A program made the translations under genes and the position numbers. Below the pieces are notes generated by a model that worked only from the letters and a program-made list of their open reading frames with translations, searched no databases and was not told the origin of the DNA. A stretch of 64,000 nt of DNA from Micavibrio sp. UBA5572 (GTDB lineage Bacteria > Pseudomonadota > Alphaproteobacteria > Micavibrionales > Micavibrionaceae). Below are positions 25,656 to 34,178 of this stretch, piece by piece. The stretch is taken from positions 186,001-250,000 of the forward strand of contig DIMG01000029.1 of NCBI GenBank assembly GCA_002425415.1, in the 5' to 3' direction. Every line of letters starts with the position of its first letter. Position 1 is the first letter of the stretch.

Positions 25656-26018
25656 ATGATGCATACAGGTTTCGATATTCAAAATTCATCTGCCGAGGAC
25701 ATGGTATTCGAGTTTCTCGAGATGTCACGCCATCTTTTATCCTTAATCGAACATGAAAACAAAATTTTGGAAGAATGTGGGTGTTTGAGCATTGAAGCCT
25801 ATTTGCAACATCGCGATGCGTTGCTGAAAGCTTATGAACAAAAGGCTACAAATTTGATGACTGCCATTGAGTTAAGCGCTTCACCCCAAGGGGTCAACCA
25901 ATTGATGGTTGAAGAAATTGCGTCATTGAAGCAAGCCTTGAATGATAACACTCACTACAAATTCAAAAATCTGGAAAAAGTTATTTCGTGTGGATCAGGA
26001 GATGCAGCATGGCATTAA
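25656..26018 (+). CDS. FlgN-like flagellar export chaperone (putative)
   Basis: The 120-residue helical protein resembles FlgN in layout: an N-terminal helix with LLSLIEHENKILEECGCLS and then YLQHRDALLKAYEQKATNLMTAIE, consistent with the FlgN pattern of an amphipathic helix followed by a Lys/Glu/Leu coiled coil. FlgN keeps the hook-junction proteins FlgK and FlgL soluble until export. The similarity is weak, but its place directly before flgK (10-base overlap) supports the call. AAAGG precedes the ATG by six bases. Confidence 0.6.
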   Translation: MMHTGFDIQNSSAEDMVFEFLEMSRHLLSLIEHENKILEECGCLSIEAYLQHRDALLKAYEQKATNLMTAIELSASPQGVNQLMVEEIASLKQALNDNTHYKFKNLEKVISCGSGDAAWH

Positions 26019-27748
26019 CCTCCGCTCTTAACATGACCCTAAACGGGATGATGACGACAGAGAGAAAAACGACCCTGTCTTCCCAGAATATTGCCAATGC
26101 GGATAAAGAAGGTTATACGCGAAAGTCATTGAACACTCATTACATTACCACGAGCGCGGGATCCGTTCCCGTTTCTGGCCTTGTTGTTGGATCAAGTGAC
26201 AATTTTCTGGCCGCTGCTCTGATTGATGATCTGTCAGTTTATATTCGAGAGAAAGTTGTTAGCGATTCTCTGGATTATTATAATACCCAGCTCGGTAGTA
26301 CAGAAGGTAGCAATACATTAAGTTCTTATATTGATGATATGTATGCGACGCTCAAATCTCTGGCGACGACCCCAGAGACCGCTGCCAATAAATCCGAAGT
26401 GGTCAATACGGCGAATAACCTTGCTAACTCACTCAGAGATATGTCCTCTGACATTCAATCCTTACGGCAAACTGCAGAACAAAGAATCGCAAGTTCCGTT
26501 GAAAACATCAACGCCATTCTTCAGCGGATTGATACATTAAACACCAAGGTTTCAAGTTTTGCAGGCAATGACGCTGGACTTGCCGAATATCAAGATCAAA
26601 GAGTAGTCGAACTTCAAAAACTTTCCAGCGAAATGGACATCCAGTACTTTTATACCAGTCAGAATGTCCTGCAGATTTACACGAATTCAGGACAAGCTTT
26701 ACTTTTATCCCAACCACACCCGCTGTCTTACACTGTGACGAATATCGTTAACGGCGGTACACTTTATCCTGCCGGATTTTCTGCTATAGATCTTGATGGG
26801 GTCGACATAACAACCTCTATTCGTGGAGGAAATCTGGGCGGTTATATTGAGTTGCGTGATACAACCTATGTGAACGAACAACAAAAACTTGATGAACTTG
26901 CCAGTGTTTTACAAACCCAAGTCAATACATTATTGAACCAAGGAGCTTCTGTTCCAGCTCGCAGTTTAATGGAAGGGTCTTTGCAAGGTCTGGCTTTGGG
27001 AACTGCCTTTACTGCAACGGGCAGTATGCGGGTTGCCGTTACTGATCCAACAGGTACAATTGTCAACTATTCCGATATTAACCTTGCTGCGATGACCACA
27101 GTCAATGATGTTGTTACTGCACTCAATGGGGTTGCCGGATTGACGGCTTCGCTGAATGCCGATGGAGAGCTGTCGATTGCAGTAGCGCCTACAACCAACG
27201 GTGTTGTTATTAATCCTTTGAATAGTAGTGTTACATCTTCAACCGGTGAAAGCATTTCCCAGTATTTTGGGTTAAATGATTTGTTTATTGGTACATCGGC
27301 AGAAAATATTACCGTGTCCAGCTACCTTCTTTCCAGACCCGATTACTTATCAATTGCCGTTCTGGATAGCAGCGGAGCCTTGGCCGTCGGTGACCGTGGC
27401 GTTGCAAGAGGTGACGGAACGATTGCAGATGCAGTTGCATCAGCACTGACTTCAGCTCAAAGTTTTAACACGGCCGGTAATTTTGCTGCTCAATCCAATA
27501 CGTTGCTGGCCTATGCGCAAGCATTTATGGCAGATGCAGCAACGCAAGCCAGTATTGCCGATGGCGAAGCACAAACATCCTATCTCGTTTATATGACGAG
27601 TAACGATCTTTTGACCAGCTTGACCGGCGTCAACATTGATGAGGAAACTGCAAAAATGCTGGTTCTTCAGAACCAGTACCAAGCATCCGCACAAGTTATT
27701 GCCACAATTCAGGAAATGCTTGATGCGCTTATAAATGCCATGAGGTAG
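26009..27748 (+). CDS. flgK: Flagellar hook-associated protein 1 FlgK
   Basis: FlgK is the first hook-filament junction protein. The 579-residue protein has the N-terminal motif ALNMTLNGMMTTERKTTLSS followed by QNIANADKEGYTRKSL, the FlgK-typical long middle part, and the C-terminal block ETAKMLVLQNQYQASAQVIA with TIQEMLDALINAM. I chose the ATG at 26009-26011 because AGGAG lies seven bases before it; seven extra upstream codons are in frame. It overlaps the FlgN-like gene by 10 bases, and flgL follows by 14. Confidence 0.92.
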   Translation: MALTSALNMTLNGMMTTERKTTLSSQNIANADKEGYTRKSLNTHYITTSAGSVPVSGLVVGSSDNFLAAALIDDLSVYIREKVVSDSLDYYNTQLGSTEGSNTLSSYIDDMYATLKSLATTPETAANKSEVVNTANNLANSLRDMSSDIQSLRQTAEQRIASSVENINAILQRIDTLNTKVSSFAGNDAGLAEYQDQRVVELQKLSSEMDIQYFYTSQNVLQIYTNSGQALLLSQPHPLSYTVTNIVNGGTLYPAGFSAIDLDGVDITTSIRGGNLGGYIELRDTTYVNEQQKLDELASVLQTQVNTLLNQGASVPARSLMEGSLQGLALGTAFTATGSMRVAVTDPTGTIVNYSDINLAAMTTVNDVVTALNGVAGLTASLNADGELSIAVAPTTNGVVINPLNSSVTSSTGESISQYFGLNDLFIGTSAENITVSSYLLSRPDYLSIAVLDSSGALAVGDRGVARGDGTIADAVASALTSAQSFNTAGNFAAQSNTLLAYAQAFMADAATQASIADGEAQTSYLVYMTSNDLLTSLTGVNIDEETAKMLVLQNQYQASAQVIATIQEMLDALINAMR

Positions 27749-27762
27749 ATTAGGAGAATAGC

Positions 27763-28671
27763 ATGGTTAACCGTGTTGCCACATACCCGTATACCACATC
27801 GATGATTGCAGATAATATGCGTCTGCAGGTCAAGTATGCCGACATCAATACCCAAATCAGTTCGGGACTGAAGTCCCAGAATTATAAAGGAATTTCCAGA
27901 GATACACAGTATCTTTTATCCGTAGAAAGTGCGGTTGATCGTCTGGATGCCTATAACACAAACGGAAATATTGTTCTTGCAACTGTCAATACTATCTATG
28001 AAGCTTTAGGGCAGGTCGAGAACATGGCCAATTCAGTATTGGCAGCTATTACCGCGGCTTTAGGAGGCGGTCAAGTTCCAACCGCCGTTACTACAGCGCA
28101 AGCACAAAATGCGTTGAATGAAACCGCCTCTGTTTTAAATCTTCAAATAGCAAGCCGTTATGTTTTTGCAGGAAGTGACATTGATACGCCTCCGGTGGAT
28201 CTTACCGATCCTGCATGGGTTCCCCAAACATCTCCTTCCGTCGTCAATAGCAATTACTATCAAGGAAATAGCTCTGTTCTTTCCGTCCAATTATCAGAAA
28301 GCTATAGCGTTAGTTATGGCGTGAAGGCCGACAGCTCTGCTTTTGAAGAGCTTCTTCGTGCTTACAATCTGGTGGTTAACAACCCGGGCAGTACAGCTGA
28401 ATTAAGTGAAGCTTCCGGTCTTATCCAGCAAGCGATTGATAATCTTGCAACCATCCGATCCAATCTGTCGATCAATTCCCGTTCAATCGAAGATCAGATT
28501 AACCAAAATGAACAGGATAAGGTTTATTTGAAAGAGCTGGTCAGTACAATCAAAGAAGTAGATTTGCCATCGGCCTCTGTTCAATTGACCGAAGTCCAGA
28601 CCCAAATGGAAGCGTCTTATACTGCATCCGTTAGAATCTTGAACCTTAATCTACATGATTATCTGAGGTAA
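27763..28671 (+). CDS. flgL: Flagellar hook-associated protein 3 FlgL
   Basis: FlgL is the second junction protein between hook and filament. The 302 residues show the flagellin-like N-terminus (YTTSMIADNMRLQVKYADINTQISSG, about residues 9-34), SRYVFAGSDIDTPPV near residue 130, and a flagellin-like C-terminal helix (VQTQMEASYTASVRILNLNLHDYL). AGGAG precedes the ATG by seven bases. It is the last gene of the hook operon; 53 bases separate it from hemN. Confidence 0.9.
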   Translation: MVNRVATYPYTTSMIADNMRLQVKYADINTQISSGLKSQNYKGISRDTQYLLSVESAVDRLDAYNTNGNIVLATVNTIYEALGQVENMANSVLAAITAALGGGQVPTAVTTAQAQNALNETASVLNLQIASRYVFAGSDIDTPPVDLTDPAWVPQTSPSVVNSNYYQGNSSVLSVQLSESYSVSYGVKADSSAFEELLRAYNLVVNNPGSTAELSEASGLIQQAIDNLATIRSNLSINSRSIEDQINQNEQDKVYLKELVSTIKEVDLPSASVQLTEVQTQMEASYTASVRILNLNLHDYLR

Positions 28672-28724
28672 GATGCGGCAAATTGCTCATACCCATTGAA
28701 CAAGCTTTTGCTTATATGTAGGCT

Positions 28725-30104
28725 ATGCCTATTGTGGACACAGACATTAAAAATAAGATTATTGCCCATGATCGGGCCGTGCCGCGATACACCAGCTATC
28801 CTGCGGCACCTGTGTTTCAAGCAGGATTTCCTGCAGAAACGGTTACAAATTGGGTCGATGTCTTGCCCCAGAATTCAAATTTATCCCTTTATGTTCACAT
28901 CCCGTTTTGTCCAAAATTATGCCATTATTGCGGGTGCTTTACCCATATCACCAGCCGCTATGCTCCTGTTGAAGACTATGTCCATTTGGTACGACGTGAG
29001 ATTGCCTCTATGGGACGGCGGATGCAAAACAAACATATCGTCACTCATCTGCATTTTGGTGGTGGATCTCCGACTATGCTGGTCGAACAAGATTTCCGTC
29101 TGTTAATGGACACGTTCCGTGAATTTTTTACCTTTTCCGATCAAGCTGAAATTGCCGTAGAGGTTGATCCGCGTCATATGACCGAGTCGCTGGCGATGAC
29201 TTATGCTCAGGTTGGTGTCAATCGCATCTCTTTAGGTGTTCAGGATTTTGATGACAAAGTGATGCAAGCTGTCAATCGTGTTCAGGATTTTGATGTTGTT
29301 TATTCTGCGGTTAATCATTTACGCGCTGCCGGTATTTGCGAATTCAATCTGGATTTTATTTACGGCCTTCCCTATCAGACTGTCCGAAGCCTGACCCGTT
29401 CTATGGACTACGCTTTACTTCTTAAACCCGATCGGCTTGCTCTTTACGGCTATGCTCATGTTCCATGGAAGAAAAAGAATATGCGCCTTATTCCTGATGA
29501 GGCTTTGCCCGACAATGGGGCGCGTTATGATCTGTTTATGACAGGGTCACAAGTTCTTGAAGAATCTGGTTACCGCCCGATTGGCATCGATCATTTTGTG
29601 CGCGACCATGACGATATGGCGCAAGCGCAAGACAGTGGAACTTTGGGGCGTAATTTTCAAGGTTATACCAATATCGCGCCGGATGCCTTGATCGGTTTTG
29701 GCGTGTCAGCCATTTCCCAATACCCCCAAGGATATGCTCAAAACACCACGGCCTCTCATGATTATCAGGAGGCGGTTTTGCATGGCGATGCCCCGCCTAT
29801 TGCAAAAGGATACGCATTTAAAGGCGAGGATATTGCCCGCAAAGCTATTATCGAAGGATTGATGTGCAATTTACAGGTCAATGTTAAAAGCATCTGGGAG
29901 CAATACACTCTTGATCCGGAACGACTTCAAGAATGCACATCTTTACTATCTTCCTATATCGCAGAAGGTCTTGTTAGCCTTGACCAAGACGGATTGTTGG
30001 TTATCCCCAAGGCCGCCCGCCAAATTGTCCGTATCATTGCATCCTGTTTTGACGAATACCTTCCCCCTATTGAGACCGCGAAACGCCATTCCATGGCGAT
30101 TTAG
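28725..30104 (+). CDS. hemN: Oxygen-independent coproporphyrinogen III oxidase
   Basis: HemN is a radical-SAM enzyme that makes protoporphyrinogen IX in haem synthesis without oxygen. The iron-sulfur motif is CPKLCHYCGC (Cys62, Cys66, Cys69 and the family-specific Cys71). The N-terminal VPRYTSYPAAPVF is typical of true HemN rather than HemW. Length 459 is normal. The ribosome-binding site is weak. No clear FNR site is seen upstream, although low-oxygen control would be expected from other organisms. Confidence 0.93.
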   Translation: MPIVDTDIKNKIIAHDRAVPRYTSYPAAPVFQAGFPAETVTNWVDVLPQNSNLSLYVHIPFCPKLCHYCGCFTHITSRYAPVEDYVHLVRREIASMGRRMQNKHIVTHLHFGGGSPTMLVEQDFRLLMDTFREFFTFSDQAEIAVEVDPRHMTESLAMTYAQVGVNRISLGVQDFDDKVMQAVNRVQDFDVVYSAVNHLRAAGICEFNLDFIYGLPYQTVRSLTRSMDYALLLKPDRLALYGYAHVPWKKKNMRLIPDEALPDNGARYDLFMTGSQVLEESGYRPIGIDHFVRDHDDMAQAQDSGTLGRNFQGYTNIAPDALIGFGVSAISQYPQGYAQNTTASHDYQEAVLHGDAPPIAKGYAFKGEDIARKAIIEGLMCNLQVNVKSIWEQYTLDPERLQECTSLLSSYIAEGLVSLDQDGLLVIPKAARQIVRIIASCFDEYLPPIETAKRHSMAI

Positions 30105-30133
30105 CAAGGGGGTAGTAAAACTATGATATTCTA

Positions 30134-31099
30134 TCATGTCCCGCCCATGTGCCGTTGGGCAACCTTTTCAAGTCCAAGTAAGCCGATTGCATCATGCTTA
30201 ATCATATAAACGGGAATCTCCTCTACATAAGAGCTCATTCGACCTTTGGTTTTGTACTCTTCCATAAATTTTGACTGGAAGAAATAATCACCTAATTTTG
30301 TCGGAATTCCACCTGCAATATAAATTCCTCCTTGAGCTCCCAATGTTAAAGCAAGATTTCCCGTCACGCGTCCTAAGAATCCCAGCATCAAATCCAGAGC
30401 TTCTTTACAAACGATGCAGCTCCCATCCATTGCTTTTTTCGATATTTCCGGTGCTTCCATGCCCGGAAGGTCAAATTTATGATCCAGAACACAAATCGCG
30501 CTATACAGGTTTTCCAGTCCTTTTCCCGAACAAACCCGCTCGGCGGAGATATGGCTGTATTTGGCTTTCATCCGGTGGAAAATTTCAAATTCCCGTTCGG
30601 TTGTTGCGGGCATGGTGACGTGCCCACCTTCCCCCGGAGATGCAGCGTAAGCTTCACCTGTCCAGTTCAGATAGGCGACTCCCAAACCAGTCCCCGGGCC
30701 AATGACACCTTTGGGAGCTTTATCAACCGGCTCGCCGCCGCTGATTTTTTTCAGCAGTCTTGGAGATATGTCAGGAACGGATAATGCATTGGCCTTAAAG
30801 TCATTCATGACATCAAAAACCGATAAACCCATATCCTTTTTTAACGCCGAAACGCGGAATGTCCACGGAATTCCGGTAAAGTTAATCAAGTCGCCGTTGA
30901 CTGGCCCTGCCACTGCAAAAACCGCGACGCTTGGTCTGGCTTCACAGGATATGTCTTTCAGATATTGTTCGGCGGCTTCAACCGGCCCTGCAAAATTTCT
31001 GCATTCCAGATATTTCAGATCGTGTAATCCGGTTTTGTCAACAATCCCAAAACGGGCATTTGTTCCGCCAATGTCGGCGATCAGGGCTGTTTGACTCAT
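30134..31099 (-). CDS. glk: Glucokinase
   Basis: It phosphorylates glucose with ATP to glucose-6-phosphate. The 321-residue protein belongs to the bacterial Glk family (not ROK): N-terminal phosphate-binding ALIADIGGTNARFG, the LINFTGIPWTF substrate segment near residue 75, IGPGTGLGVAYL near 130, and SPGEGGHVTM near 150. GGAGG lies eight bases before the ATG. Its start overlaps the stop of the kinase gene upstream (ATGA), so the two sugar kinases are coupled. It is in a cluster with a glucosidase and an epimerase that would feed it glucose. Confidence 0.93.
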   Translation of the reverse strand: MSQTALIADIGGTNARFGIVDKTGLHDLKYLECRNFAGPVEAAEQYLKDISCEARPSVAVFAVAGPVNGDLINFTGIPWTFRVSALKKDMGLSVFDVMNDFKANALSVPDISPRLLKKISGGEPVDKAPKGVIGPGTGLGVAYLNWTGEAYAASPGEGGHVTMPATTEREFEIFHRMKAKYSHISAERVCSGKGLENLYSAICVLDHKFDLPGMEAPEISKKAMDGSCIVCKEALDLMLGFLGRVTGNLALTLGAQGGIYIAGGIPTKLGDYFFQSKFMEEYKTKGRMSSYVEEIPVYMIKHDAIGLLGLEKVAQRHMGGT

Positions 31100-32073
31100 G
31101 AACGACCTCCGCAGGCCGCAGATACACCAAAGCTTTCTTTATCATTTATAGATGACGAAACGGCGTGAACCTGCGAAATGCATTCATTCACCTCTTCAGG
31201 GCTTGGAATTGCGGACTGCGCTCCAATTTTTGTACATGCCAAAGACCCGGCAATAGAGGCCTCTCGCAAACACTCACTCAATGGCTTTCCTTTATCCAGT
31301 CCTGCGCAAAAATATCCCACAAAGGCATCTCCTGCTCCTATGGTATCAACAGCTTTTACCTTCAATGCCTCAACCGTGATTATACTCTCATCGGCACAGC
31401 AAATACCACCATCCGGCCCCAGCGTTACCAATAAAGATACACCATAACGGGCAGCCATTTCCTTAGAAAAGGCTGTTTTATCGCCTGTATTCATTCCGAG
31501 AGCTTTTCCAAGTGCTTCTGCTTCATGTTCATTTACGATCAGATAATCGAGATGTCTTAAAATGTTTTCACTAAGTTTTACAACAGGAGCAAGATTCATA
31601 ACGGTACGCGCACCGTTTTTCTTGGCGCGAACACATAATTTTTCTGTTTCTTCGATCGCAATTTCTCCTTGAACAAGAAGAATACTACCCTGTGGAATCG
31701 CAGCATCAGGAACCCAATCCTGCCTAATTTTTTTATTCGCACCTTGTGAGACAATCACTTTATGCGTGCCATCTCTCTCATCCACAAAAATGCAGGCCAG
31801 TCCTGAAGGACTATCTTCCAACGTTTTTAAACCGGAGACATTAATACCGTGTGTGGATAAATTCTTATACATCTGACGACCATGTCCACCTTCGCCTACG
31901 GCTCCATAAAAACTGACCTGAGCTCCAGCCTTGGCGCAGGCGACAGCCTGATTTGCTCCTTTTCCGCCCGGTTGCTCGATATGGCTGTCCAAATGCAACG
32001 CTGTATCATGCGCCGGCAAATCCGGTGTCTGAAAAAACAAATCCAGAATATTGGAACCAAAGACTGTAATCAT
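31096..32073 (-). CDS. PfkB-family sugar kinase, ribokinase-like
   Basis: This 325-residue kinase has both PfkB signatures: GGKGANQAVACAKAGAQV near residues 37-54 and the C-terminal DTIGAGDAFVGYFCAGL near 255, whose Asp is the catalytic base. The closest fit is ribokinase, but fructokinase-type substrates cannot be excluded. AGGA precedes the ATG by six bases. The gene overlaps glk as ATGA and follows a HAD phosphatase gene by 15 bases. No ribose transporter is nearby, so the sugar is uncertain. Confidence 0.85.
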   Translation of the reverse strand: MITVFGSNILDLFFQTPDLPAHDTALHLDSHIEQPGGKGANQAVACAKAGAQVSFYGAVGEGGHGRQMYKNLSTHGINVSGLKTLEDSPSGLACIFVDERDGTHKVIVSQGANKKIRQDWVPDAAIPQGSILLVQGEIAIEETEKLCVRAKKNGARTVMNLAPVVKLSENILRHLDYLIVNEHEAEALGKALGMNTGDKTAFSKEMAARYGVSLLVTLGPDGGICCADESIITVEALKVKAVDTIGAGDAFVGYFCAGLDKGKPLSECLREASIAGSLACTKIGAQSAIPSPEEVNECISQVHAVSSSINDKESFGVSAACGGRS

Positions 32074-32088
32074 ATTATATCCTGACGG

Positions 32089-33006
32089 TTACTGGTTGGT
32101 TGGTGGTTTAAGGTATGGATCATGGTGACGTTGCGTCGGGTAGGTTTGATATAAAGCGAGCGCTTCGCAAAGATTATGATGTTGTCCTACAACAACAAAA
32201 CCGTCTTGATCCGGTCCAGACATACCTTCAGACTCCTCCAGAGTGTTATCACACGCTATTACGCGACCAGTTCCTGCATTTTTAGCGGCGTTATAATCTG
32301 CAAGAGTGTCGCCAAAAAATATAGAGTTTGGCAGAGAAACTGGAGCCCCTGTTACCTCCTCCACTCTGCTCTTAACACTTAAAATAGAACTTGGATGCGG
32401 TTTCGCCTGATTCCCATCCTTCTTAACCATATCTTTACCAACAACAGCGGCGAATATATCCTTTAGGTCAACATCCCCCTGTCCTGCCAGATCCAGTCCG
32501 GTTCTAAGACTTTGTCTTAACACTCGCTCGTTGGCATTCGACAATACCGCCATTGGTACTTTAGCTTTTGCAGCCGCTGCAAACACATCTAGTAACCCAT
32601 TTCTCATTCTAAAGAAACGGCTATTTTCCGATTGTTGGGCAAAGTCAATGTATGTATCTTCATAGAGCCGTTCAGCGTTGGCAACCGTCCCAATTTCCGC
32701 CATAAAAAGTTTGTTTTCTTTCCCCCCTAAATTTTCTGCATACTTTTCAAAAAAGTGCTGAATTCCCTTTCCTAGTTCCTGTTGCCACAGCTCATTAAAA
32801 ATAATTTTTGTATATCCAATGCCCGCTCGTTCACTTGCCTCTTTAATAACTTTGGCAACACATAGCGCGTGAACCTTTTCAACGTATGGAAGAATTGTTC
32901 CATCACAATCAAAAACGAGCATTCCCACACCAGAGGTTTCGGTAAGATTGTATGCAGCACTACGGATACGGGACTCTTCTTCGATTTGATTTGTTGGATC
33001 ATTCAT
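32089..33006 (-). CDS. HAD-superfamily hydrolase
   Basis: The 305-residue protein has the HAD motifs: VFDCDGTILPY (nucleophile Asp near residue 33), VLSNANERVL (motif II, near 155), the conserved Lys region around GNQAKPHP, and FFGDTLADYNAAKNAG (motif IV, near 235). A helical cap lies between motifs I and II. It is larger than most phosphoglycolate-phosphatase-type HADs owing to an N-terminal extension and a His/Pro-rich tail. Substrate unknown; the position ahead of two sugar kinases suggests a sugar phosphate. Confidence 0.82.
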   Translation of the reverse strand: MNDPTNQIEEESRIRSAAYNLTETSGVGMLVFDCDGTILPYVEKVHALCVAKVIKEASERAGIGYTKIIFNELWQQELGKGIQHFFEKYAENLGGKENKLFMAEIGTVANAERLYEDTYIDFAQQSENSRFFRMRNGLLDVFAAAAKAKVPMAVLSNANERVLRQSLRTGLDLAGQGDVDLKDIFAAVVGKDMVKKDGNQAKPHPSSILSVKSRVEEVTGAPVSLPNSIFFGDTLADYNAAKNAGTGRVIACDNTLEESEGMSGPDQDGFVVVGQHHNLCEALALYQTYPTQRHHDPYLKPPTNQ

Positions 33007-33171
33007 TTTTATTTCACCCTACACATTATATATTATGAATAATGGCGGATGATAATGATATTTTCACTCTATGACAAGTATTTTTACTAACTGCCAACAA
33101 TTTTCTTGCCTGCTGCCTGTGGTTTGTTACAAGGAAAAATAGTATAAAAACTTTTGTTTTCAGAGGGTCTC

Positions 33172-34098
33172 ATGCAAGCGAAGCTTCACACGATACAGAA
33201 CGAGCATCTTTTGCTCGAGTTTTGTCCAGAAATAGGAGGAATTGTCACGCGCTTTGACTTGATCTCTAAAGAGGGCATTATTCCATTATTCAGACCTTAT
33301 GACCCTTCTTTGCCGCTTGACCCTTTGAATTCGTCCGGCTTTCCCCTTACCCCTTTTTCCAACCGGATTGGGTATGGAGTTCTGAAGTTTTCAGGAAAAA
33401 CTTATCGGGTCGGCCCCAGTTTTGGTGAAGAGCCCCATCCCAACCATGGATCAGGATGGCATTCCGTATGGCACTTAACTGAACTCTCTGAATACAAAGC
33501 TATTATGACCCTTCGTGTTCCAAAATCTGAAGAAAGCCCCTATGATTATGAAGCCAGCCAAATGTTTGAGCTCCTAGATGACCGTCTGGACATTACTATG
33601 ACGATCAAAAACTGCGGGGAAGAAGCCCTTCCCTTCGGAACAGGACATCACACCTATTTTGTCAGGACTCCACAAACCATATTGCGGGCATCTTTACCCA
33701 AGGTTTGGATGAGCGAAAACATGGTTCCCGTCGAATTGGTGACTGCCCCTGACCTCTGGAACTTTGAAAATGGCAGGACGTTCGATCCCAATCATCTTGA
33801 AGCCAAACATGGCGGTGATGGGTCTGCCTATATCGACCATTGCTTCGCAGAATGGGATCAACACGCTGAAATTACGTGGCCAGAATTTCAAAACACAACC
33901 CTTAAAATTACTGCCGACCCTGCCTTTCGGCACTTTGTTATTTTTGTTCCTTCAAAAGAAACCTTTTTCTGTGCCGAACCCGTGACCAATGCGACTGATG
34001 GTTTTAATCTGATGGAAAAAGGAATAGAGAATACCGGAACGATTGTGCTGCAACCCAACCAGACATTCTCCGGAACCATGCATTTTACAATCGCCTAG
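33172..34098 (+). CDS. Aldose 1-epimerase family protein
   Basis: Aldose epimerases interconvert alpha and beta anomers of sugars such as glucose. The 308-residue product fits the family: FSNRIGYGVLKFSGKTY near residue 60, the catalytic-His region PNHGSGWHSVWHL near 90, GTGHHTYFV near 160, and a Glu-containing C-terminal part (FFCAEPVTNATDGFNLM) that carries the catalytic base. I chose the ATG at 33172 because AGAGGG lies five bases upstream; a TTG six codons earlier also opens the frame. It precedes the glucosidase gene and diverges from the HAD gene. Confidence 0.85.
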   Translation: MQAKLHTIQNEHLLLEFCPEIGGIVTRFDLISKEGIIPLFRPYDPSLPLDPLNSSGFPLTPFSNRIGYGVLKFSGKTYRVGPSFGEEPHPNHGSGWHSVWHLTELSEYKAIMTLRVPKSEESPYDYEASQMFELLDDRLDITMTIKNCGEEALPFGTGHHTYFVRTPQTILRASLPKVWMSENMVPVELVTAPDLWNFENGRTFDPNHLEAKHGGDGSAYIDHCFAEWDQHAEITWPEFQNTTLKITADPAFRHFVIFVPSKETFFCAEPVTNATDGFNLMEKGIENTGTIVLQPNQTFSGTMHFTIA

Positions 34099-34178
34099 CA
34101 CTATTTAAAAAACTTTATTAAAAAACAGCACAGCGAAAGCATACATAACTTTTAATCTTTAGGATCTCTTTATACTTC

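Noticed and set aside
28672..28724. Possible FNR site before hemN
   Set aside because: TTGAACAAGC does not fit TTGAT-N4-ATCAA, so oxygen control cannot be claimed from this sequence.
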